A stretch of DNA of 64,000 nt from DAMBHY01 sp032068765 (GTDB lineage Bacteria; Bacteroidota; Bacteroidia; Bacteroidales; Dysgonomonadaceae), in NCBI GenBank assembly GCA_032068765.1, contig DAMBHY010000009.1:27339-91338 (forward strand), in the 5' to 3' direction. The notes beneath the pieces were generated by a model that worked only from the letters and a program-made list of their open reading frames with translations, did not search any database and was not told where the DNA came from. This document shows positions 55,061-63,788 of the stretch, one piece after another. The translations under genes were made by a program, and so were the position numbers. The stretch's first letter is position 1. Each line of letters opens with the position of its first letter.

Positions 55061-55291
55061 TTTGAGAATAAAAAAAACAATAAGAACCTAGGTTGAACAA
55101 TCTAAACGGAACAATAAATAACCTGAAGCTAATCATAAACACCACAAACGGAACAATCCTTAGTAAATATGCATAGAAAGATATTGGATGTTAAATTTAA
55201 GTCTCAGTTCTCTACCGCGAGGCCTACCTACCCTATCATCCAAGCTGTCTATTTCTTTCCCCCTTTTCTTCTCTCTGTTCAAAATATAAAC

Positions 55292-55299
55292 TACCTTTG
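55292..55299 (+). promoter_or_regulatory. -7 promoter element for the porin
   Basis: TACCTTTG matches TAnnTTTG and puts the transcription start near 55306. That rules out the upstream ATG at 55169 and supports ATG at 55334. Confidence 0.5.
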
Positions 55300-55333
55300 C
55301 TCCAAAATTTTAAAACTACACTATACAATTTTT

Positions 55334-56485
55334 ATGAAGAAACTATTTCCGGCATTTTTATGCCTGTTTATTCTCGGAAAAATCTCTGCTCAGGACATTG
55401 TAACTACAGAAAACGAGAAATCGCTTTATGAAAGAGTGAGCAATGTAGAAAACAAAACCGACAAATTCCATCTGTATCTCAATATACATGGCAGTTTTGA
55501 CAGCCATTTCAATGATGAAAGCTTTCAGCAGGGCGCTTTCAACATGCACCAACTTCGTATACAAGCAACCGGAAACATTAACGACTGGCTATCTTACAAC
55601 TGGCGTCAGCGATTGAACAGGTCTAATAGTTCTGAAAACAGTATTGATAATTTACCAACTTCGGTGGACATTGCCGGTATAGGTATAAAATTTTCCGATA
55701 AATTTTCGATGTTCGCGGGAAGACAATTTGCTTCGTTTGGTGGAATAGAGTACTATCTGAACCCGATAGAGGTTTATGAATTCAGCGATATGAATGAGTA
55801 TCTTACTTGCTTTTTGACCGGCGTAAATTTTGCTTACGACTTCAACCCAAAACATCAGTTGCAGTTTCAAATCTTAAACGGACTGAATCATCGTTTTGAA
55901 AAAACTTACAACTCTCCGGGAATCGAAGCCAGCAAGCTGCCGTTAATGTATTCACTTAACTGGAATGGCAATCTTTTGGATGGTGCCTACAAAACCCGCT
56001 GGTCGGCATCGTTGACCAATCAGGCTAAAGAACAAAACATTAAATATTTTGCTTTTGGCAATGAAATCTTTTTTAATTCCCGAGCAAATATGTTTTTCGA
56101 TGTGATGTATTCACGTGAAGGATTGGATAGCAAAGGAATTATAAGCAACATAGTCTATAAAGGCGAACAAACAGCTTTGGATTCGGAGTATCTTTCTTTT
56201 GTGGCAAAAGCAAACTACAGCGTACAACCGAATTGGAATCTATTCATAAAAGGAATGTACGAAACTGCATCCGTTTCGAATAGTTATAAAGAGGTAGAAG
56301 AAGGAAAATACCGTACTTCATACGGTTATCTCGCCGGAATAGAATATTATCCGATGCAAACCAATTTGCACTTTTATCTCGCGTACATCGGCAGAAAATA
56401 TATACACGAAAACCGTGCTAAAACATCGGATTATCTTACCCATCGTGTATCCATGGGATTTATTTATCAACTACCAATGTTTTAA
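55334..56485 (+). CDS. Phosphate-selective porin O/P-type outer-membrane channel
   Basis: About 383 residues from ATG at 55334 (signal peptide LFPAFLCLFILGKISAQ). Following a short N-terminal coiled segment (SLYERVSNVENKT) are amphipathic strands typical of PF07396 porins (YLNIHGSFDSHFN, QLRIQATGNINDWLSYNWRQ, KFSMFAGRQFASFGG, ending MGFIYQLPMF with terminal Phe). Transport specificity is not shown by the sequence. The longer frame from 55169 includes unlikely sequence and crosses the promoter. Confidence 0.85.
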   Translation: MKKLFPAFLCLFILGKISAQDIVTTENEKSLYERVSNVENKTDKFHLYLNIHGSFDSHFNDESFQQGAFNMHQLRIQATGNINDWLSYNWRQRLNRSNSSENSIDNLPTSVDIAGIGIKFSDKFSMFAGRQFASFGGIEYYLNPIEVYEFSDMNEYLTCFLTGVNFAYDFNPKHQLQFQILNGLNHRFEKTYNSPGIEASKLPLMYSLNWNGNLLDGAYKTRWSASLTNQAKEQNIKYFAFGNEIFFNSRANMFFDVMYSREGLDSKGIISNIVYKGEQTALDSEYLSFVAKANYSVQPNWNLFIKGMYETASVSNSYKEVEEGKYRTSYGYLAGIEYYPMQTNLHFYLAYIGRKYIHENRAKTSDYLTHRVSMGFIYQLPMF

Positions 56486-56593
56486 TTCAGTCATTGCTCC
56501 CAAGAGAAGATTTTCATTCGTCCCATAAGTACTCAACAATGCCCTATCTTGCAATAATATAACTTTGTAACTCTATATATCATTTCTTTTGTG

Positions 56594-56601
56594 TAAATTT
56601 G
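56594..56601 (+). promoter_or_regulatory. -7 promoter element for the PBP1A gene
   Basis: TAAATTTG fits TAnnTTTG, 45 bp before the start codon. A TTTG exists upstream but at 26-bp spacing, so the -33 box is uncertain. Confidence 0.45.
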
Positions 56602-56646
56602 CATCAAAATTTGATTTAAAGCTTACCAATTATAATATAGCAAGTT

Positions 56647-59052
56647 ATGGCTAAAGCTAACAATTTATCTACTAAAAAAAATAAGACGGAAAAAGCGCAA
56701 AAGAAGCAAAATATCGTTACATGGATGTGGCGAATATTTGCAATCATCATAGCAATCAATATCGTTTTTTTCGGATTATTATGGCTCGGACTTATTGGTC
56801 ACACTCCCAATCTTAGAGAACTCGAAAACCCTATCAATAAATTTGCGTCACAGGTTTATTCATCTGACGACCAGCTTATGTTTACTTATTCCAAGGATAA
56901 AGAAAATAGAGTAATGGTCAAATACTCGCAACTATCTCCAAATCTGGTAAAAGCACTTATCGCTACGGAAGATATTCGTTTTTATGAACATTCCGGTATT
57001 GACGCTATCGGGTTGGGTCGTGCTATTTTTAAGACCATTTTGATGGGCGACAAAGATAGTGGAGGTGGTAGTACCATCACCCAACAGCTTGCCAAACTTC
57101 TTTACACTCCGCCAGCAAACAGCAAAATACAGCGTATGGTGCAGAAGCCCGGAGAATGGGTAACATCTTTGAAATTGGAACGCTTTTACACTAAAGAAGA
57201 AATCATCAATTTATACCTTAACAAATACGACTTTAACTACAATGCAGTCGGCATCAAATTAGCATCTGAAACATATTTTGGAAAAGAACCCATAGATTTG
57301 ACGGTGCCCGAAGCAGCCATGCTTATTGGTATGCTGAAGAATTCTTCTCTTTATAATCCTATTCGTCGTCCTGATTTGTCTTTCCAACGTAGAAATGTAG
57401 TTTTGGTACAGATGGTTAAAGCAGGATATCTGAGTGAAGCGGAAAAGAATAAATACATCAAAGAACCCTTAGGTCTAAATTTCAGTCGTAAAAATCACAT
57501 TGATATTCCAGCACCTTATTTCCGTCAGCAACTGGCTCAGATAATGATGGCAAACAAACCGGACAAAAGCAGATATAAAGCTGACTGGCAAAAGCAACAA
57601 TTCGTGGAAGACTCCATCATGTGGGAAAATGACCCATTATACGGTTGGTGTAATAAAAATAAAAAGGCTGACGGCTCTCACTACAATGTATACACAGATG
57701 GTTTGAAAATTTATTCTACCGTCGACAGCCGTATGCAGAAATATGCAGAAGAATCGGTAAGAGAACAGTTGGCATACCTTCAGCCCATATTTAATCAGGA
57801 AAAAGCAGGAAAAAAATATAGTCCGTTCTCAAGCGATGTAGCAGGTAAAGTAGAAGAGCTTTTGAAGAATGCCATGCGCCAAACAGATCGTTATCGCAAT
57901 TTGAAAAATTCAGGTTTGAGCGAAAGCGATATCTTGAAGAAATTCAAAAACGAACGCGTGGATATGAAAGTATTTTCATGGAAGCATGGCGAAATAGACA
58001 CCACTATGACGCCTTGGGATTCCATCAGATATCATAAGAAATTCTTACGTGCTGGTTTTGTAGCCATTGATCCATCTACAGGTTATGTAAAAGCATATGT
58101 TGGCGGACCAGATTTCAAATTCTTCAAGTATGATATGGTTTCTACCGGTAAACGTCAGATAGGCTCTACAATTAAACCATTCCTTTATACTTTGGCAATG
58201 GAAGAAGGTATGACTCCTTGCGACGGAATGACCCACGTACCCCAAACGCTCATTACAGAATCAGGACAATCCTGGACTCCAGGAAATCCTGGCGCAAGAA
58301 ATGTAGGTTCATTTGTATCCATCAGATGGGGATTGCAGAACTCAAGTAACTGGGTAACTGCATATTTAATGAAACAATTTTCGCCATATGCTTTTGCAAG
58401 ACTATTGAAATCATTCGGATTGAAAGGGAAAATTGATCCCGTGGTTTCATTGTGTTTAGGAATTTGCGACGCTTCGTTACTCGAAATGGCAAGCGGATAT
58501 ACAGCATTTGCCAACAGCGGTATCAGAATAAATCCTGTGATGGTAACACGCATCGAAGATTCAAAAGGAAACGTAGTGGCAACATTCATTCCTAAAATGC
58601 AGGAAATTTTCAGTGAAAGCTCCGCTTACAAAATGCTTGATATGCTCCGTGCTGTAGTGGACGGAGGAACAGGTAGCAGACTTCGCTCGCAATTTAATCT
58701 GCAGGGACAAATGGGAGGAAAAACCGGAACAACCCAAAACAACTCAGACGGTTGGTTCATGTCATTCTCTCCAAATATTGTGCTGGGAGCATGGGTTGGA
58801 GGTGAAGATCGCTCTATCCACTTCGACAGAATGGCCTACGGACAAGGTGCTACAATGGCACTTCCGATTCATGGAAAATTCTATCAAAAGATTTACGCAG
58901 ACAAATCGCTTAATTATAGCGACAGTACAAAATTCGTAGTACCGGAGAAGTTCAAAAATCCTTGTTTCGAACCTCAGAAATACTCTTCAAGTTATTACTA
59001 CAAACCTGACCCAGTGGTGGAAACCGATGGTATTGATGATGTATTCAATTAA
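56647..59052 (+). CDS. Class A penicillin-binding protein (PBP1A-like)
   Basis: 801 residues. A cytoplasmic N-terminal tail rich in lysine is followed by one membrane span at about 32-52 (IFAIIIAINIVFFGLLWLGL). The GT51 glycosyltransferase has ATEDIRFYEHSGID and GGGSTITQQLAKLLYT near residue 145. The transpeptidase shows the serine motif GSTIKPF near residue 515, SSNW and KTGTTQNN. It polymerises and crosslinks peptidoglycan at the outer face of the inner membrane. Confidence 0.95.
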   Translation: MAKANNLSTKKNKTEKAQKKQNIVTWMWRIFAIIIAINIVFFGLLWLGLIGHTPNLRELENPINKFASQVYSSDDQLMFTYSKDKENRVMVKYSQLSPNLVKALIATEDIRFYEHSGIDAIGLGRAIFKTILMGDKDSGGGSTITQQLAKLLYTPPANSKIQRMVQKPGEWVTSLKLERFYTKEEIINLYLNKYDFNYNAVGIKLASETYFGKEPIDLTVPEAAMLIGMLKNSSLYNPIRRPDLSFQRRNVVLVQMVKAGYLSEAEKNKYIKEPLGLNFSRKNHIDIPAPYFRQQLAQIMMANKPDKSRYKADWQKQQFVEDSIMWENDPLYGWCNKNKKADGSHYNVYTDGLKIYSTVDSRMQKYAEESVREQLAYLQPIFNQEKAGKKYSPFSSDVAGKVEELLKNAMRQTDRYRNLKNSGLSESDILKKFKNERVDMKVFSWKHGEIDTTMTPWDSIRYHKKFLRAGFVAIDPSTGYVKAYVGGPDFKFFKYDMVSTGKRQIGSTIKPFLYTLAMEEGMTPCDGMTHVPQTLITESGQSWTPGNPGARNVGSFVSIRWGLQNSSNWVTAYLMKQFSPYAFARLLKSFGLKGKIDPVVSLCLGICDASLLEMASGYTAFANSGIRINPVMVTRIEDSKGNVVATFIPKMQEIFSESSAYKMLDMLRAVVDGGTGSRLRSQFNLQGQMGGKTGTTQNNSDGWFMSFSPNIVLGAWVGGEDRSIHFDRMAYGQGATMALPIHGKFYQKIYADKSLNYSDSTKFVVPEKFKNPCFEPQKYSSSYYYKPDPVVETDGIDDVFN

Positions 59053-59058
59053 TATAAG

Positions 59059-59085
59059 AAAGGCAGATTAAAAAAATCTGCCTTT
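59059..59085. terminator. Bidirectional terminator between PBP1A and the TPR gene
   Basis: Ten-bp arms AAAGGCAGAT and ATCTGCCTTT with an A-rich loop, followed by TTTAATTTT on the plus strand. It lies between two convergent genes. Confidence 0.8.
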
Positions 59086-59090
59086 TAATT

Positions 59091-60383
59091 TTATTTGCTC
59101 TCACCTTTGAAAAACTTTTCTTTCTTTAATTCCTCTATTCTTGCGGATACATTCTCATACAAGTAATCTTTCATTGTTTTTTTACTTGGATCAACATTCG
59201 GTTTCTGCTCGGGACGAGTTTTCATTAAACGCTGATAATACATAAGTGCATTGTTATAATCCTTGGCGTTATCAAACATTCTAGCAATGTCGTATAAGAT
59301 AGTTACATCAGATTTATCTATTGAATAAACTTTCTGATAATAGCTCAACGCGTTCTTTAAATCACCCGACTGGCTATAACCAACTGCCATATTTTTCAGG
59401 GCTTTAGATTTCAGATCTTCTATCTTTTCTATCCTATCTAATATTTTACTCATTATTGACAGTCCCTTTTTATTGTCTTTTGTTTCTATTAAGGCACTTG
59501 CATAATAAAAACCCAAAGCCATATCTTTATTATTGATTTCATACGCTTTTTCGAGCCATTTCTTTGCCTGATAAAAATGATTGTAGCCAAAGTTACTCAT
59601 GCCTAGATAATACAAAGTAGTGTAGGAACTGTCACCTAAAGCGATATTCTTAGCAAATCGGTCAATTGCTTCAGGAAATTTTCCCTGTCCATACAAAGCC
59701 ATTCCATTAAATTGTCCGATAGTGGTCTGGGTAGAATCTATTTCCGTTAGATATTTATTGGTTACATTATATAACGTGTCATAACCTTGTTCTCCTAAAC
59801 TGTAAAAATAGTCAGACAAACGGGCAAGCGAACGATAATCGGAAGGATTCTTTTCTATAGCTTTGGTGTAGTAATAATTTGCATTAACTATATCATTTTT
59901 GTTTCGATAGGCATCTCCAATCCAGCGAATGATGGTGGAAATGGAATCTTTACTTAGTACTTTATTGCCGGAAGAAATGGTCTCGTTCCACAGGCCTGCT
60001 TTGTAATACGCCTGCATAAGGCGTAACTGGAAATAAGGATTTTCGGGTTCTAATTTTTGAATTGTAATCCAATTTTTTAAAGCGTTGTTGTCATTTCCTG
60101 CAGCGTCATAGGCTTCGGCAAGATTTATCAATGCATCCAAATCACTAGGATTGGTATCAACAATTTTCTTGTAGGAAATAATGGCGTTGCTGTAATCAAA
60201 AAGCTTTTCGTAAGATAGGGCTTTGAGACGGAGGCTCTCTGTAGTTTCATTCTCTTTGTTGAGGAATGATAAAGCTTCTTTGTATCTGTGCTGATTAATT
60301 AATTTATGAACGTCTGATTTTTGAGCAAAAACTTGTCCAAAAGAGAGTAAAAAGAGCAGAAGTATATACTTTGAGTCTTTCAT
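59091..60383 (-). CDS. Exported tetratricopeptide-repeat protein
   Basis: 430 residues with a signal peptide (residues 1-20, ILLLFLLSFGQVFAQ) and about ten TPR units, e.g. ALINLAEAYDAAGNDNNALK, ANYYYTKAIEKNPSDYRSLA and YDIARMFDNAKDYNNALMYY. A protein-scaffold role in the periplasm or at the outer membrane is likely, with no specific function seen. It is in the same direction as the BlaR1/BlaI pair but separated by a 97-bp gap with a hairpin. Confidence 0.85.
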   Translation of the reverse strand: MKDSKYILLLFLLSFGQVFAQKSDVHKLINQHRYKEALSFLNKENETTESLRLKALSYEKLFDYSNAIISYKKIVDTNPSDLDALINLAEAYDAAGNDNNALKNWITIQKLEPENPYFQLRLMQAYYKAGLWNETISSGNKVLSKDSISTIIRWIGDAYRNKNDIVNANYYYTKAIEKNPSDYRSLARLSDYFYSLGEQGYDTLYNVTNKYLTEIDSTQTTIGQFNGMALYGQGKFPEAIDRFAKNIALGDSSYTTLYYLGMSNFGYNHFYQAKKWLEKAYEINNKDMALGFYYASALIETKDNKKGLSIMSKILDRIEKIEDLKSKALKNMAVGYSQSGDLKNALSYYQKVYSIDKSDVTILYDIARMFDNAKDYNNALMYYQRLMKTRPEQKPNVDPSKKTMKDYLYENVSARIEELKKEKFFKGESK

Positions 60384-60418
60384 TACACAGGTTTTTATAG
60401 AAAAATAATAGGAAAGCT

Positions 60419-60445
60419 AAATCCGCCAGTGAATCTGACGGATTT
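60419..60445 (-). terminator. Candidate terminator of the blaI-blaR operon
   Basis: Arms AAATCCG and CGGATTT extended by CAG/CTG with one mismatch, 36 bp past the BlaR1-like stop on the minus strand. No T run follows directly. Confidence 0.4.
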
Positions 60446-60480
60446 GAGAGTATTATTTAATTTGCTGTAACCACTACATC

Positions 60481-62199
60481 CTATTTTTCTTCTGTTTTAG
60501 GTTGATTAGCGCCACTTTTAAGTTTAAATGTTATTGGAAGAGTATAACGCACTCTCACAAGTTTTCCTTGATGTTCTCCTGGTTTCCAATTCGGCATAGC
60601 CTGAACCATACGAATAGCTTCCGCATCTAAGGCTGGGTCAATACCTTGTAGTACTTTAGCTTCGTTAATTTTACCATCTTTCTCCACAACAAATTGAGCA
60701 ATAACACGCCCCTCAATACCTTTATCCATCGCAACCTTTGGATATTGTATGTTTGCTCCCAAATATTTCATCAGTGCAGATATCCCTCCTGGAAATTCGG
60801 GTTGTTTATCAACTACTGCATAAACTTGATCCTTTTCTGTCTCTTTCTTATCACCCTTGAGCCTAAAATTAATAGGCAAAGTATATTTTACTCTCACTTT
60901 TTCTCCTTTATGAATTCCAGGTTTCCAATTAGGCATAGCCTGAACCATACGAATAGCTTCCGCATCTAAGGCTGGGTCAACACCTTGTAGTACTTTAACT
61001 TCGTTAATTTTACCATCTTTCTCCACAACAAATTGAGCAATAACACGCCCCTCAATACCTTTATCCATCGCAACCTTTGGATATTGTATGTTTGCTCCCA
61101 AATATTTCATCAGTGCAGATATCCCTCCTGGAAATTCGGGTTGTTTATCAACTACTGCATAAACTTGATCCTTTTCTTTCACATCTTTTCCATTTTGAGT
61201 GTTGTGTGTACGAAGAGGAGTAGTTGACGGTGGCGTCACATTGGTTTTCTTTGTTACTTTCTTCTGTAGAGTTTGAGCCACTTCGGCAGCATCAGATACT
61301 TCCGATTTCTTTTCTGCGTAGATGCTGTTGACTACCAAAAACATGCAAGCAAATGGTATTATCCACGCGTAACGTGCCATTTTTATATTTGGCGATTTTA
61401 GTTTATTCATCATAATAATTCTCTGTTTTAATTGTGATACATTAAAGTTGTTTACTATCTGAACTGCAGCTTCATGATTAGTCATTCTCAGGAGGAGATA
61501 TTGATACTCTTTGGTATCGGCTCCTTTCTCTAGCACCTTGTTGTCGGCAAGATATTCGAGATTTATTTTCACTTCGTTTCTGATGAGCCACACGGCGGGA
61601 TTCCACCAAAAAGCGATACACAGAAACTCATTCAACACAATGTCTATTGAATGATATTGCGACGCGTGAGTCTTCTCGTGCAACAGAATTTGTTGCAGCT
61701 CGTCCGAAGATTGAACATCCGTATTGATAAATATCCAGTTGAAAAAGGAAAATGGCGGCATGTCTTCTTTCACGTAATATATGGGGGTGTCGAAGATTTC
61801 TTTCTTTTCACTTTTTCTTTTAAGTATTAAAATGGAAAGCAGTTGTCCTCCAAAGCGAGCCAAAAGCAGTAATGAGATAATCACTGCCAACCCTCCGATT
61901 GCCTTTTCCAAAGACAAAGATGTTTGCACAGGTTCATCTTCCACTACTATGCCAGCCATCGGAGTTGCTATTTCGACACTTGTCTGCACCTCTTTGTTGC
62001 GCGAGAAGTCAAACAGATGTTTTCCCTGGAGCGCATCTATGGTAAAGAGCGGATAACAGAGCGAAAAAAGTATAATTACAATGAAATACCAACGCCTCAT
62101 GCGAAGAAAAGTGTCTTTCCTCAACAGGGCTGCATACAACAAGTAAAATACAACAAGTGCAATATTCACTTTCAGTACATACATGATTAGCGTATCCAT
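60481..62199 (-). CDS. BlaR1/M56-type sensor peptidase with two TonB C-terminal domains
   Basis: 572 residues. The first 300 residues form the M56 membrane peptidase: four spans (LKVNIALVVFYLLYAALL, YFIVIILFSLCYPLF, GGLAVIISLLLLARFGG, YAWIIPFACMFLVVNSIYA) and the zinc motif LLHEKTHASQYH. After a proline-rich linker come two tandem TonB C-terminal domains (PEFPGGISALMKYLGANIQY in both), the second ending the protein. The domains are encoded by 258-bp DNA copies differing at three positions. BlaR1 proteins sense a signal and cleave BlaI; Bacteroidota versions with TonB_C ends are known, but the tandem copy is unusual. Operon with blaI, 24 bp upstream. Confidence 0.9.
   Translation of the reverse strand: MDTLIMYVLKVNIALVVFYLLYAALLRKDTFLRMRRWYFIVIILFSLCYPLFTIDALQGKHLFDFSRNKEVQTSVEIATPMAGIVVEDEPVQTSLSLEKAIGGLAVIISLLLLARFGGQLLSILILKRKSEKKEIFDTPIYYVKEDMPPFSFFNWIFINTDVQSSDELQQILLHEKTHASQYHSIDIVLNEFLCIAFWWNPAVWLIRNEVKINLEYLADNKVLEKGADTKEYQYLLLRMTNHEAAVQIVNNFNVSQLKQRIIMMNKLKSPNIKMARYAWIIPFACMFLVVNSIYAEKKSEVSDAAEVAQTLQKKVTKKTNVTPPSTTPLRTHNTQNGKDVKEKDQVYAVVDKQPEFPGGISALMKYLGANIQYPKVAMDKGIEGRVIAQFVVEKDGKINEVKVLQGVDPALDAEAIRMVQAMPNWKPGIHKGEKVRVKYTLPINFRLKGDKKETEKDQVYAVVDKQPEFPGGISALMKYLGANIQYPKVAMDKGIEGRVIAQFVVEKDGKINEAKVLQGIDPALDAEAIRMVQAMPNWKPGEHQGKLVRVRYTLPITFKLKSGANQPKTEEK
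60581..60838. repeat. Direct repeat copy A (second TonB_C-encoding segment)
   Basis: 258 bp matching 60920-61177 with three mismatches by direct comparison. The period is 339 bp, exactly 113 codons, so loss or gain of a unit keeps the frame. Confidence 0.95.
60920..61177. repeat. Direct repeat copy B (first TonB_C-encoding segment)
   Basis: Partner of 60581-60838. The three differing positions give the changes V/I and V/A near KVLQG and a silent change. Confidence 0.95.
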
Positions 62200-62223
62200 A
62201 ATAATTAATTATTAGAGGGTGAG

Positions 62224-62586
62224 TTATTTATCGGATTTCTCTATTAAGCTGATGATTTCCTTCAAATCTTCTTTAGTGATTTTCTGCTCTTTGGCAAAGA
62301 AAGAGACCAGTTCTTTGTAGGAATTGTCGAAATAATCCTGAACCACTCCCGAAAGAAAATATGCTTTGTACTCCCCTTCCGAAATTCGGGGTTTAAATAC
62401 TTTCACACTGCCAAACTTGCGTTTGACAATATATTTTTTGTTTTCGAGATTGTCGAATATTGATGCCACAGTGGTGTAAGGCGGTTTTGGGTTTTCCATA
62501 CGATTCCAAACATCCTTGATGGCACATTCTTTGAGCTGCCAGATGTGAAGCATAATTGATTCTTCCTGAGCTGTTAATTTTTCCAT
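62224..62586 (-). CDS. blaI: BlaI/MecI/CopY-family repressor
   Basis: 120 residues. The winged helix is at EESIMLHIWQLKECAIKDVW and recognition helix PYTTVASIFDNLENKKYIV, and the C-terminal dimerisation region ends KEDLKEIISLIEKSD. The BlaI-type proteolysis region is in place before it. It is first in the operon with the BlaR1-like sensor and probably represses its own promoter at the 62622 palindrome. Confidence 0.93.
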   Translation of the reverse strand: MEKLTAQEESIMLHIWQLKECAIKDVWNRMENPKPPYTTVASIFDNLENKKYIVKRKFGSVKVFKPRISEGEYKAYFLSGVVQDYFDNSYKELVSFFAKEQKITKEDLKEIISLIEKSDK

Positions 62587-62615
62587 TATGATAGTTTTTT
62601 TATTTTGTCTATTGG

Positions 62616-62636
62616 CAAATATACGATTATTTCGTA
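62616..62636 (-). promoter_or_regulatory. blaI promoter with overlapping operator palindrome
   Basis: On the minus strand TATATTTG (62616-62623) is a -7 box. It overlaps the palindrome TACGA-TTATT-TCGTA at 62622-62636, and ATTTCGTA occurs again about 19 bp farther upstream. This places a dimeric repressor exactly on the promoter, as expected of an autoregulated BlaI gene. Confidence 0.55.
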
Positions 62637-62775
62637 AATCAAAATATATTTCGTATTTTTATTTATATTAAAAAAAGATAAATCGCTCAACACTAGTATT
62701 GTTCCATAATACTTGCACTCATCGAAACAGACTTTCTGTCATATTAAGAGAGCACTCAAAACATACTTTACTCTA

Positions 62776-63060
62776 ATAAAAGGTGGTTTCAAGATATCCC
62801 GAAATATACTCATCGCTAATGGAAGCAGGTATCAAGACTTCACGAAATGTACTCGTCGCTAATGGAAGTAGGTTTCAAGACTTCTCGAAATATACTCATC
62901 GCTAATGGAAGTAGGTTTCAAGGCTTCCCGAAATATACTCATCGCTAATGGAAGTAGGTTTCAAGGCTTCTCGAAATGTACTCATCGCTAATGGAAGTAG
63001 GTTTCAAGGCTTCCCGAAATATACTCATCACTAATGAAAGTAGGTTTTAAGACTTCTTGG
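62776..63060. repeat. Tandem array, about 6.6 copies of a 43-bp unit
   Basis: Copies start at 62776, 62819, 62862, 62905, 62948, 62991 and 63034 (partial). The shared unit begins ATGGAAGTAGGTTTCAAGGC and ends ACTCATCGCTA. Unit length is constant, with scattered substitutions and more divergence at both ends. Forty-three is not a multiple of three and no long frame crosses the array. The last copy runs into the IS256 left end. The flanking 62656-62775 shows nothing recognisable. Confidence 0.95.
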
Positions 63061-63334
63061 GGAGTATCTCATAAACTGTGTAAGTAATCATTATGAAGAA
63101 AGAAGATTTATTAGACGACGATTTTTTTAAGCAGTTTACCACACCCGAAGAGTTCAACGATTTTTTATCTATCCTGCACAAGCGTTGAATTGAAGCCATG
63201 CTTGATTAAAATTCCCAGAGACCGTGAGAGCAAAAAATATGATAGATGGGGTTGAAAACGTAATCATCTCCTTGTATGACAAAGGGATGAGCAATAGCGA
63301 TATAGAGGAGCAATTGCGTGATATTTATTTTACC
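63059..63334 (+). mobile_element. IS256-family insertion sequence remnant
   Basis: GGGGAGTATCTCATAAACTG at about 63059 looks like an IS256-type terminal repeat. The transposase starts at 63094 (MKKEDLLDDDFFKQF, ending LHKR) and stops early. Downstream pieces IEAMLD, KIPRDRESK and MIDGVENVIISLYDKGMSN, IEEQLRDIY are conserved IS256 transposase blocks, but the sequence between them is missing. So internal deletions and frameshifts have inactivated it, and the right two-thirds are gone. Confidence 0.8.
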
Positions 63335-63624
63335 AAAACAAAAATAAAACAAAATAAATTAATTAATTGGTTAGCTACATCTTGTTTTGCAGTGTATCTA
63401 TTTCATGTCAATTCATATATTTTTGAATACTTTCAATTAATTATAAGAAAAATATATTACACTCAAACTTATTAAGCTATTATATTTATATGTTATTATT
63501 TTTAGCTACAATATTTATCTTTGCAGTTACAATAGACCAATTGAGAATTTATTTATGGAGTAAGATTTTTGTCAAAATTTATAGAACGACCTTGGGGCAA
63601 ATACATGATTATTTTCACCTTTGA
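63335..63624 (+). pseudogene. C-terminal fragment of an acyltransferase-3 family gene
   Basis: KLINWLATSCFAVYLFHVNS is the typical last part of membrane acyltransferases (O-acetylases) of glycan loci. A frameshift near 63480 separates it from the following FLATIFIFAVTIDQLRIYLW, the last membrane span. The N-terminal 250 or so residues are missing, replaced by the IS256 remnant. It is non-functional. Confidence 0.65.
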
Positions 63625-63788
63625 GAAATGGAGCAATATATATTTAATAAATAAATATCTTTTTATTATGAAAATAAAGTTACAATAGAGATTCTTACAT
63701 AGAGGAGTTAAGATTAATTTCTATGTTTCTAGTTCTAGTTGTGCTTCTAGTATATTACTTTAGAAAAACAAACATGAAATAATAATAA

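Noticed and set aside
55169..55333. Porin start at 55169
   Set aside because: The extension lies upstream of the -7 promoter box and before a complete signal peptide at 55334.
62776..63060. CRISPR array
   Set aside because: The 43-bp units follow each other without unique spacers, and no cas genes are near.
63224..63475. A hybrid 83-residue gene
   Set aside because: It joins an IS256 transposase piece and an acyltransferase tail by accident; both parts continue in other frames.
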